Shown here in pieces: positions 1 to 4,812 of a stretch of DNA of 6,776 nucleotides. The DNA lies in NCBI RefSeq assembly GCF_964059015.1, contig NZ_OZ060385.1, positions 1 to 6,776 of the forward strand, written 5' to 3'. The stretch is from Buchnera aphidicola (Hyalopterus amygdali). GTDB lineage: Bacteria > Pseudomonadota > Gammaproteobacteria > Enterobacterales > Enterobacteriaceae. Position numbers and translations under genes: made by a program. Numbering within the stretch: position 1 is the stretch's first letter; every line of letters starts with the position of its first letter. The notes beneath the pieces were generated by a model, which saw only the letters and a program-made list of their open reading frames with translations, did not search any database and was not told the DNA's origin.

Positions 1-30
1 TTATCCCCAAAGTTATAAACATGTTGATAA
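1..30. promoter_or_regulatory. DnaA box cluster 1, unit A
   Basis: Three near-matches to the DnaA consensus TTATNCACA lie almost back to back: TTATCCCCA at 1-9 (plus strand, one mismatch), TTATAAACA at 13-21 (plus strand, one mismatch) and TTATCAACA at 22-30 (read on the minus strand, one mismatch). None is perfect, so individual boxes may be weak, but three in 30 bp is suggestive even in AT-rich DNA. Confidence 0.6.
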
Positions 31-135
31 AATGAATATAAAATATTTAAAAATAGAATAAAATCATATAAAACATAGTCTTATATCTATTTCTTTAATA
101 ATTATTATATAATTTATGTCATTTTTAAAATAAAC

Positions 136-159
136 TTATGCACAGAAAAATGTGGATAA
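136..159. promoter_or_regulatory. Convergent pair of perfect DnaA boxes, unit A
   Basis: TTATGCACA at 136-144 on the plus strand and TTATCCACA read on the minus strand at 151-159 both match the DnaA consensus TTATNCACA exactly. They face each other across a 6-bp spacer. This is the strongest origin signal in the unit and would be the primary DnaA loading site. Confidence 0.8.
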
Positions 160-210
160 CTTTTTTTAAATTAATTTTTATATTTAATTCCTTTTTTAAT
201 AAAACATTGA

Positions 211-228
211 ATCTATTTTAAAATAGAT
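211..228. repeat. 18-bp perfect palindrome in origin, unit A
   Basis: ATCTATTTTAAAATAGAT is fully self-complementary (9+9, no spacer). On the plus strand it is followed within two bases by a run of eight T, which looks superficially like a weak terminator for rightward RNA. The stem has only two G/C pairs and no gene points this way, so a role as an unwinding or protein-binding element of the origin is at least as likely. Confidence 0.55.
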
Positions 229-300
229 ATTTTTTTTCATTTAATATATTAATTGAATCCATTGATGTATTGATTTATTCATAATCACCATATCATCTTT

Positions 301-340
301 ATATATCTGATATATTAATATTTTTTATCATACTGATAAA
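301..340. repeat. Two adjacent inverted repeats at end of origin, unit A
   Basis: ATATATC-T-GATATAT at 301-315 is a perfect 7-1-7 inverted repeat, and TTTATCA-TAC-TGATAAA at 324-340 is a perfect 7-3-7 inverted repeat. They lie 8 bp apart, just before the 103-bp repeat array. The second resembles a dyad protein-binding site more than an RNA terminator. Confidence 0.5.
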
Positions 341-352
341 TATACGTGTCAA

Positions 353-674
353 TTTTTTAATCATTTCGTATATCCATGTTTTCATTTCTAAACATAAAAA
401 TAAATATTTAATTGTAATTAATAAAGAAATGTTTATATTGCATGTATAAAAAAATTTTTTTAATCATTTCGTATATCCATGTTTTCATTTCTAAACATAA
501 AAATAAATATTTAATTGTAATTAATAAAGAAATGTTTATATTGCATGTATAAAAAAATTTTTTTAATCATTTCGTATATCCATGTTTTCATTTCTAAACA
601 TAAAAATAAATATTTAATTGTAATTAATAAAGAAATGTTTATATTGCATGTATAAAAAAATTTTTTTAATCATT
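353..674. repeat. 103-bp tandem repeat, three copies (unit A)
   Basis: The motif TCATTTCGTATATCCATG starts at 361, 464 and 567, a strict 103-bp period, and the three copies look identical. A 13-base partial fourth copy (T run, AATCATT) ends near 674. Each unit contains a TTAATT-GT-AATTAA palindrome (first at 408-421) and ends in an A7T7 tract (448-461, 551-564, 654-667), which should give regularly spaced bent or easily melted DNA. No open reading frame runs through it. The position between origin and genes is compatible with an iteron-like, replication-linked or purely slippage-generated repeat. Function unknown. Confidence 0.97.
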
Positions 675-760
675 ATTGAATAATTAAAAACGGGGTCACA
701 AAACTACATTTTGAAGCGGATTAAAAAAATGTTTTGATTTCTAAATGTTTGTTGTGTTAG

Positions 761-786
761 ATAAAGTGGTTTGATTATCACTTTAT
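761..786. repeat. Hairpin, 8-bp stem, in spacer of unit A
   Basis: ATAAAGTG (761-768) pairs with CACTTTAT (779-786) around a 10-base loop. In the plus direction it is followed by TTTTAATTATT, a poor T tract. In the minus direction, that of trpEG transcription, it is followed by CTAACACAAC. It is therefore not a convincing trpEG terminator, though it could protect the mRNA 3' end. Confidence 0.4.
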
Positions 787-850
787 TTTAATTATTATGT
801 GGGGGGGTTTTTAGATGCATTATTAACGTTGTATTTGTTTTTTTAATTCT

Positions 851-865
851 GATCTTTTAAAGATC
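851..865. repeat. GATC-ended palindrome downstream of trpG, unit A
   Basis: GATCTTT-T-AAAGATC is a perfect 7-1-7 inverted repeat with a GATC (Dam target) at each end. The trpG stop codon lies about 60 bases away. On the minus strand it is followed by an A-rich, not T-rich, stretch, so it does not look like an intrinsic terminator. It starts with the GATCT seen in oriC 13-mers but diverges after that. Confidence 0.45.
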
Positions 866-926
866 CTACGTTTCAGTTAATTGATTAACGAATAACTCTG
901 TTAAAGGTTTTTTTAAGTTAATTTTA

Positions 927-1514
927 TTAATTGTATTTTAAAGATGACCAATGAATGATTTGTTCTAATAATAGAGCACCAGAAGTGGTTAAAATTGATT
1001 CGGGATGAAATTGAAAACCACAGACATAATCGATGTTGTTTCGTACAGACATGATCATATCATTGAAATAAGAGTTAATGATAAATTTTTTCGGAATTTT
1101 ATTGCATATCAGGGAATGATACCGTGCGACAGGTAACGGTTGAGGAAGCCCTTCAAACATCTCTAAACCATCATGGTTGATCAAAGATGCTTTTCCGTGG
1201 AATATTTCACCTGCGTATCCAATAACGCCTCCATACGCCTCTACTATTGCCTGATGGCCTAAACAAATTCCGATTATAGGATATTTTCCTTTAATTTCAT
1301 TTATCAAATTTAACATACATCCTGCATTTTTCGGCGTACTGGGTCCGGGCGACAGCATTAAAATGGGATTGCTCATACTGTTAAGAGAATTTACAATTAC
1401 TTTTTTATTTACAGTATTTCTATAAATTAATACATAATGATTTTTGTTTCTAATTTGTTCGACAAGGTTATAAGTAAAGGAATCAATATTATCTAAAAGT
1501 AAAATATTTGCCAT
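927..1514 (-). CDS. trpG: Anthranilate synthase component II, glutamine amidotransferase subunit (unit A)
   Basis: TrpG hydrolyses glutamine and channels ammonia to TrpE for anthranilate synthesis in the cytoplasm. It is a class I amidotransferase of 195 residues. PGPSTP (56-61) and GICLGHQ hold the oxyanion region and nucleophile Cys84; [10 protein letters not shown] follows at 99-108; FQFHPES supplies His170 and Glu172 of the triad. I chose the ATG at 1512-1514 because the product then begins [16 protein letters not shown], like E. coli TrpG, and an AGGA ribosome site lies 8 bases upstream. The upstream ATG at 1541 would add nine unconserved residues and overlap trpE by 14 bases. Unlike E. 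coli, there is no TrpD domain fused to the C-terminus; stand-alone TrpG is usual in Buchnera. The protein has one tryptophan (residue 189). Intact and identical to the unit B copy. Confidence 0.96.
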   Translation of the reverse strand: MANILLLDNIDSFTYNLVEQIRNKNHYVLIYRNTVNKKVIVNSLNSMSNPILMLSPGPSTPKNAGCMLNLINEIKGKYPIIGICLGHQAIVEAYGGVIGYAGEIFHGKASLINHDGLEMFEGLPQPLPVARYHSLICNKIPKKFIINSYFNDMIMSVRNNIDYVCGFQFHPESILTTSGALLLEQIIHWSSLKYN

Positions 1515-1522
1515 TTTAAAAA

Positions 1523-1526
1523 TCCT
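1523..1526 (-). promoter_or_regulatory. Ribosome binding site deciding the trpG start, unit A
   Basis: Minus-strand AGGA sits 8 bases before the ATG at 1512-1514 and directly after the trpE stop codon (TAA, 1528-1530). It supports the shorter 195-residue TrpG. In E. coli the trpE stop and trpD start overlap (TGATG). Here a 13-base gap with its own ribosome site replaces that arrangement. Confidence 0.75.
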
Positions 1527-1527
1527 A

Positions 1528-3075
1528 TTAATGATGCGCATTTTTTATAGCATTGATAACCGCTTGCGCTTTATTTAAACTTTCATTGACTTCATCTTCT
1601 GGGATCGAATTAAAAACAACCCCCGCACCCGCTTGAATTGTTGCTGTCCCCCCTTCTACATATGCTGAACGTATTGTAATACATGTATCAAGATTGCCTA
1701 AATCTGTAAAATAACCTATAGCACCTCCGTAACTCCCTCTTTTTTCCTGTTCACATTCAGCAATCAATTGCATGGCTCGTACTTTTGGTGCCCCAGTTAG
1801 CGTGCCCATATTCATACAAGCAGCATACGCATGTAATGCATCTAAACCCTGCTTCAGTTCCCCCACTACTCTGGATACAAGGTGCATTACATGAGAATAT
1901 TTATCCACTTTTACTAAATCTGAAACGTATCTTGTACCCGGTGTACAAATTCGTGCAAGATCATTTCGCGCCAAATCTACAAGCATTAAATGTTCTGCTA
2001 ATTCCTTATGATTAGTACGCATTTCAAGTTCTATTCTACTATCTAAATCTAAATTTACAGTGCCGTCTTGATTTCTCCCCCTCGGTCTTGTTCCTGCTAT
2101 AGGATACAGTTCTATTCTTCTCGTTTTTTCATCATATTTTAAAGAACTTTCTGGTGATGCTCCAAATAATGTAAAATCTTTGTCTTGCATAAAAAACATA
2201 TAGGGACTGGGATTGCTTTTCTTTAATTTTTGATAGGCTGATAAGGGATTAGGACAGGGTAAATAAAATTTTCTTGACGGCACAACTTGAAAGATTTCAC
2301 CTTTTTGGATTAATTTTTGTAATTTTTTTATAATGGAACAATATTGAGCATCATTGATATTTGAAGTTAAACTGATGTTTGGGATTTTCATCTTAGGTAT
2401 TAAAGTACATGTTTGATGTAATTTTTTTTCTATTTCTATAGCTCTTTTTGTGATCCTTTCTTTTTCTTTTTTGTTGCTCGTGAATAAGCTGTTTTGAATT
2501 AAGCACGTTTTTTTTTGATGATCTAAAACCAATAAAGTTTCTGCTAAATAGAAACAAAAGTTAGGACATTTTTGATTGTCTTTAAGATCCGGTAACGATT
2601 CAAAGATTGAAATTAAATCATACGAAAAAAGACCCCCAAAAAACATCGCTTTTGATTTTTTTTGTGGATTATTAAATGTTTTAATAAGTAATCGAAAAGA
2701 GTCAAAAACAGATAATGAAAAAAGTTTTTTATCTTCATCAATATTTTTATTGATCTTAGGAAAAATAAGAATGACCGCTTCATTTTTTTCATACATTTGC
2801 ACTTCTTGAGGGACGGTTTCTTTTAAAGCTAATAAAATTTCTGCCCCATTTTTAGAAAATGATTGTAATTTTACTGAATTATTTTCTGAAGAGATACGTA
2901 GTGCACTATCAATAATCATAATACTTTCTAAATCTTTTTTTTTATTTATTTCCGCTGTTTCCAATAACAGTGTGAATGATTTTAATTTACAAAGATGATT
3001 AAATATTATAGTTGGATCGAAATGATAAGGAGCGTGCCTTTGAATAATTTCAATATTATGTAATTTTTTTTTCAT
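1528..3075 (-). CDS. trpE: Anthranilate synthase component I, chorismate-binding subunit (unit A)
   Basis: TrpE converts chorismate and ammonia to anthranilate and pyruvate, the committed step to tryptophan. It has 515 residues (E. coli 520) and aligns to the E. coli N-terminus without a gap. The chorismate-binding domain fills roughly residues 240-510. Residues I recognise by enterobacterial numbering: Gly328-Thr329, metal ligands Glu361 and Glu498, His398, Thr425, Tyr449, Arg469 and the QAGAG loop (481-485). Tryptophan-inhibition residues Glu39, Asn288, Pro289, Met293, Phe294, Gly305, Arg402, Gly460, Cys465 and His515 are kept, but Ser40 is Thr (LLLET). The chain ends exactly at His515, lacking E. 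coli's last five residues, and contains no tryptophan. The start has only a weak ribosome site, but MKKKL fits the family. First gene of a trpE-trpG operon. Frame is open across three A9 runs. Confidence 0.98.
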   Translation of the reverse strand: MKKKLHNIEIIQRHAPYHFDPTIIFNHLCKLKSFTLLLETAEINKKKDLESIMIIDSALRISSENNSVKLQSFSKNGAEILLALKETVPQEVQMYEKNEAVILIFPKINKNIDEDKKLFSLSVFDSFRLLIKTFNNPQKKSKAMFFGGLFSYDLISIFESLPDLKDNQKCPNFCFYLAETLLVLDHQKKTCLIQNSLFTSNKKEKERITKRAIEIEKKLHQTCTLIPKMKIPNISLTSNINDAQYCSIIKKLQKLIQKGEIFQVVPSRKFYLPCPNPLSAYQKLKKSNPSPYMFFMQDKDFTLFGASPESSLKYDEKTRRIELYPIAGTRPRGRNQDGTVNLDLDSRIELEMRTNHKELAEHLMLVDLARNDLARICTPGTRYVSDLVKVDKYSHVMHLVSRVVGELKQGLDALHAYAACMNMGTLTGAPKVRAMQLIAECEQEKRGSYGGAIGYFTDLGNLDTCITIRSAYVEGGTATIQAGAGVVFNSIPEDEVNESLNKAQAVINAIKNAHH

Positions 3076-3146
3076 TATTCGGGGTCTCTGTTTAACTGGC
3101 TTATTGAAAACAGACGGTATTTAATTGGTTTTATAGTTAATATCCA

Positions 3147-3179
3147 GATTATGATAATCAATTTAATAAATTAAATCAA
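3147..3179 (-). promoter_or_regulatory. Candidate sigma70 promoter for trpEG, unit A
   Basis: On the minus strand TTGATT (3174-3179) and TATCAT (3151-3156) are separated by 17 bases, matching the -35 consensus at 4 of 6 and the -10 at 5 of 6. Transcription would begin near 3144, giving a leader of about 70 bases. The -10 lies inside a GATTAT-C-ATAATC inverted repeat (3147-3159). The leader has no ATG-initiated peptide with tryptophan codons, so no trpL-type attenuator is seen. In DNA this AT-rich, chance promoter-like matches are common. Confidence 0.5.
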
Positions 3180-3204
3180 TGATGCCTTTTTTAATTCTAT
3201 TCTT

Positions 3205-3221
3205 TATACTAAACTAGTATA
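3205..3221. promoter_or_regulatory. Inverted repeat resembling a trp operator, upstream of trpE (unit A)
   Basis: TATACTA-AAC-TAGTATA is a perfect 7-3-7 dyad. Read on the trpE strand it contains ATACTAGTTTAGTAT, close to the ACTAGTTAACTAGT core of the enterobacterial TrpR operator but with half-sites two bases closer together. It lies about 25 bases upstream of the candidate -35. Sequenced Buchnera lack trpR as far as I know, so it may be a relic or a chance dyad. Confidence 0.4.
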
Positions 3222-3491
3222 TAATACTTATTTAAATATTAATAAAATATGTAAAATAAAATGATATTAAAAATATTGTAATAAAAAAAATAATAACAAT
3301 TAAATATTTTATATATACATACATATATTTTTTTTAATAGAAAACATCGTATACCTATATAATATATATTACTTTATTGTAGTAAAAATGTGCTGCATTC
3401 ATACTAACTTATTGTATTTGAAAGACTTTTTATATTTTTTTCAGGTTTATTTGATAAATCTAAAATATTTATGAATAAATATATACAGAAC
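3222..3491. other. AT-rich spacer between trpEG upstream region and next origin, unit A
   Basis: About 270 bases of almost pure A and T, with no open reading frame, RNA gene or strong inverted repeat that I can support. It separates the trpE control region of unit A from the origin of unit B and ends at the unit junction. Confidence 0.6.
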
Positions 3492-3521
3492 TTATCCCCA
3501 AAGTTATAAACATGTTGATAA
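3492..3521. promoter_or_regulatory. DnaA box cluster 1, unit B
   Basis: Same three one-mismatch boxes as at the start of unit A: 3492-3500 (plus), 3504-3512 (plus) and 3513-3521 (minus). They begin right at the unit junction. Confidence 0.6.
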
Positions 3522-3626
3522 AATGAATATAAAATATTTAAAAATAGAATAAAATCATATAAAACATAGTCTTATATCTATTTCTTTAATAATTATTATA
3601 TAATTTATGTCATTTTTAAAATAAAC

Positions 3627-3650
3627 TTATGCACAGAAAAATGTGGATAA
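3627..3650. promoter_or_regulatory. Convergent pair of perfect DnaA boxes, unit B
   Basis: Perfect boxes TTATGCACA (3627-3635, plus) and TTATCCACA (3642-3650, minus), six bases apart, identical to the pair in unit A. Confidence 0.8.
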
Positions 3651-3701
3651 CTTTTTTTAAATTAATTTTTATATTTAATTCCTTTTTTAATAAAACATTG
3701 A

Positions 3702-3719
3702 ATCTATTTTAAAATAGAT
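3702..3719. repeat. 18-bp perfect palindrome in origin, unit B
   Basis: Identical copy of the 9+9 palindrome in unit A, in the same position relative to the DnaA boxes and again followed by a T run. Confidence 0.55.
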
Positions 3720-3791
3720 ATTTTTTTTCATTTAATATATTAATTGAATCCATTGATGTATTGATTTATTCATAATCACCATATCATCTTT

Positions 3792-3831
3792 ATATATCTG
3801 ATATATTAATATTTTTTATCATACTGATAAA
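3792..3831. repeat. Two adjacent inverted repeats at end of origin, unit B
   Basis: Same 7-1-7 (3792-3806) and 7-3-7 (3815-3831) inverted repeats as in unit A, again directly before the 103-bp repeat. Confidence 0.5.
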
Positions 3832-3843
3832 TATACGTGTCAA

Positions 3844-3959
3844 TTTTTTAATCATTTCGTATATCCATGTTTTCATTTCTAAACATAAAAATAAATATTT
3901 AATTGTAATTAATAAAGAAATGTTTATATTGCATGTATAAAAAAATTTTTTTAATCATT
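3844..3959. repeat. 103-bp repeat, single copy (unit B)
   Basis: One full copy of the unit found three times in unit A (motif at 3852) followed by the same 13-base partial copy (from 3953). The short direct repeat at the two ends (T6-7, AATCATT) could have supported expansion or contraction by slippage or unequal recombination. This is the only difference I find between the two plasmid units. Confidence 0.96.
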
Positions 3960-4045
3960 ATTGAATAATTAAAAACGGGGTCACAAAACTACATTTTGAA
4001 GCGGATTAAAAAAATGTTTTGATTTCTAAATGTTTGTTGTGTTAG

Positions 4046-4071
4046 ATAAAGTGGTTTGATTATCACTTTAT
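4046..4071. repeat. Hairpin, 8-bp stem, in spacer of unit B
   Basis: Same 8-bp stem with 10-base loop as in unit A, about 140 bases beyond the trpG stop codon in the direction of transcription. Confidence 0.4.
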
Positions 4072-4135
4072 TTTAATTATTATGTGGGGGGGTTTTTAGA
4101 TGCATTATTAACGTTGTATTTGTTTTTTTAATTCT

Positions 4136-4150
4136 GATCTTTTAAAGATC
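4136..4150. repeat. GATC-ended palindrome downstream of trpG, unit B
   Basis: Identical 7-1-7 palindrome with a GATC at each end, at the same distance from the trpG stop codon as in unit A. Confidence 0.45.
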
Positions 4151-4211
4151 CTACGTTTCAGTTAATTGATTAACGAATAACTCTGTTAAAGGTTTTTTTA
4201 AGTTAATTTTA

Positions 4212-4799
4212 TTAATTGTATTTTAAAGATGACCAATGAATGATTTGTTCTAATAATAGAGCACCAGAAGTGGTTAAAATTGATTCGGGATGAAATTGAA
4301 AACCACAGACATAATCGATGTTGTTTCGTACAGACATGATCATATCATTGAAATAAGAGTTAATGATAAATTTTTTCGGAATTTTATTGCATATCAGGGA
4401 ATGATACCGTGCGACAGGTAACGGTTGAGGAAGCCCTTCAAACATCTCTAAACCATCATGGTTGATCAAAGATGCTTTTCCGTGGAATATTTCACCTGCG
4501 TATCCAATAACGCCTCCATACGCCTCTACTATTGCCTGATGGCCTAAACAAATTCCGATTATAGGATATTTTCCTTTAATTTCATTTATCAAATTTAACA
4601 TACATCCTGCATTTTTCGGCGTACTGGGTCCGGGCGACAGCATTAAAATGGGATTGCTCATACTGTTAAGAGAATTTACAATTACTTTTTTATTTACAGT
4701 ATTTCTATAAATTAATACATAATGATTTTTGTTTCTAATTTGTTCGACAAGGTTATAAGTAAAGGAATCAATATTATCTAAAAGTAAAATATTTGCCAT
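4212..4799 (-). CDS. trpG: Anthranilate synthase component II, glutamine amidotransferase subunit (unit B)
   Basis: Second, intact copy of trpG, with a protein identical to the unit A copy over all 195 residues, including nucleophile Cys84 and His170/Glu172. The start at 4797-4799 was chosen for the same reasons: the MANILLLDN start shared with E. coli TrpG and an AGGA 8 bases upstream. The alternative ATG at 4826 would run 14 bases into trpE. In some Buchnera lineages extra trpEG units are known to have decayed into pseudogenes. Here nothing is broken, which points to recent duplication, continued homogenisation between units, or selection for dosage. Confidence 0.96.
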   Translation of the reverse strand: MANILLLDNIDSFTYNLVEQIRNKNHYVLIYRNTVNKKVIVNSLNSMSNPILMLSPGPSTPKNAGCMLNLINEIKGKYPIIGICLGHQAIVEAYGGVIGYAGEIFHGKASLINHDGLEMFEGLPQPLPVARYHSLICNKIPKKFIINSYFNDMIMSVRNNIDYVCGFQFHPESILTTSGALLLEQIIHWSSLKYN

Positions 4800-4807
4800 T
4801 TTAAAAA

Positions 4808-4811
4808 TCCT
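4808..4811 (-). promoter_or_regulatory. Ribosome binding site deciding the trpG start, unit B
   Basis: Minus-strand AGGA, 8 bases before the ATG at 4797-4799 and just past the trpE stop codon, as in unit A. Confidence 0.75.
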
Positions 4812-4812
4812 A

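Larger units (their letters stand above)
1..352. other. Putative replication origin, unit A (DnaA-box type, no rep gene)
   Basis: A gene-free, very AT-rich stretch with two groups of DnaA boxes (1-30 and 136-159). These are followed by closely spaced perfect palindromes: 211-228 (18 bp), 241-252 (12 bp), 301-315 (7-1-7) and 324-340 (7-3-7). DnaA boxes next to easily melted DNA are the expected layout of an oriC-like origin. Buchnera trpEG plasmids are known to use a Rep-less origin (called ori-3.6 in the literature), unlike the repA1 leucine plasmids, and no replication protein is encoded here. The exact boundaries and the melting site are inferred. Confidence 0.72.
675..926. other. Non-coding spacer downstream of trpG, unit A
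   Basis: I see no gene here. It holds a hairpin (ATAAAGTG 761-768 with CACTTTAT 779-786, 10-base loop), a run of seven G (801-807), a GATCTTT-T-AAAGATC palindrome (851-865), a GTTAAT-TG-ATTAAC palindrome (876-889), and a short piece at 729-745 that matches the 103-bp repeat at 16 of 17 bases. Nothing downstream of trpG on its own strand has the stem-plus-T-run form of a Rho-independent terminator. Confidence 0.7.
1..3491. repeat. Plasmid unit A: origin, 103-bp repeat x3, trpG, trpE
   Basis: First of two head-to-tail units. Bases 1-352 recur at an offset of 3491 and bases from about 675 to 3491 recur at an offset of 3285. Every landmark I compared (DnaA boxes, palindromes, gene ends, homopolymer runs, promoter) falls exactly at these offsets, so I see no indel outside the 103-bp array. 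The unit carries three copies of that repeat against one in unit B. Tandem amplification of a trpEG unit of roughly 3.5 kb is established for Buchnera plasmids of Aphidinae; identifying this as such a plasmid is by recognition of gene content and layout. Confidence 0.93.
3492..3843. other. Putative replication origin, unit B
   Basis: Copy of the origin region, with DnaA boxes at 3492-3521 and 3627-3650 and palindromes at 3702-3719, 3732-3743, 3792-3806 and 3815-3831. I see no difference from the unit A copy. The dimeric circle thus has two candidate origins, and whether one or both fire cannot be read from the sequence. Confidence 0.72.
3960..4211. other. Non-coding spacer downstream of trpG, unit B
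   Basis: Copy of the unit A spacer: hairpin 4046-4071, G7 at 4086-4092, GATC palindrome 4136-4150 and GTTAAT palindrome 4161-4174. No gene seen. Leftward transcripts leaving trpG of this unit have no evident terminator before the origin and the upstream region of unit A. Confidence 0.7.

Noticed and set aside
211..237. Rho-independent terminator (18-bp palindrome followed by T8)
   Set aside because: The stem is almost all A/T pairs with no loop, and no rightward gene exists to terminate. Listed as an origin palindrome instead.
353..674. CRISPR array
   Set aside because: Copies abut with a strict 103-bp period and no unique spacers, so it is a simple tandem repeat. No cas genes are present.
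1515..1541. Nine-residue N-terminal extension of TrpG from the ATG at 1541
   Set aside because: The extension overlaps trpE by 14 bases and is not conserved, whereas the ATG at 1514 has an AGGA 8 bases upstream and gives the family's usual N-terminus.
1785..2015. Plus-strand open frame of 76 codons inside trpE (also 5070-5300)
   Set aside because: Lies wholly antisense to conserved trpE codons, shows no recognisable domain and no clear ribosome site. A shadow of the real gene.
2576..2809. Plus-strand open frame of 77 codons inside trpE (also 5861-6094)
   Set aside because: Antisense to a less conserved part of trpE; its lysine- and serine-rich, low-complexity product is what the opposite strand of an AT-rich gene gives.
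3076..3144. trpL-type attenuator in the trpE leader
   Set aside because: No ATG-started leader peptide with Trp codons. The only stem (3087-3093 with 3108-3114, 7 bp around 14 bases) has no competing partner or T run after it.
3222..3491. A rep gene, resolvase site (dif/cer-like) or tRNA in the AT-rich spacer
   Set aside because: No open frame of useful length, no dif-like dyad and no cloverleaf or conserved T-arm sequence that I can find.
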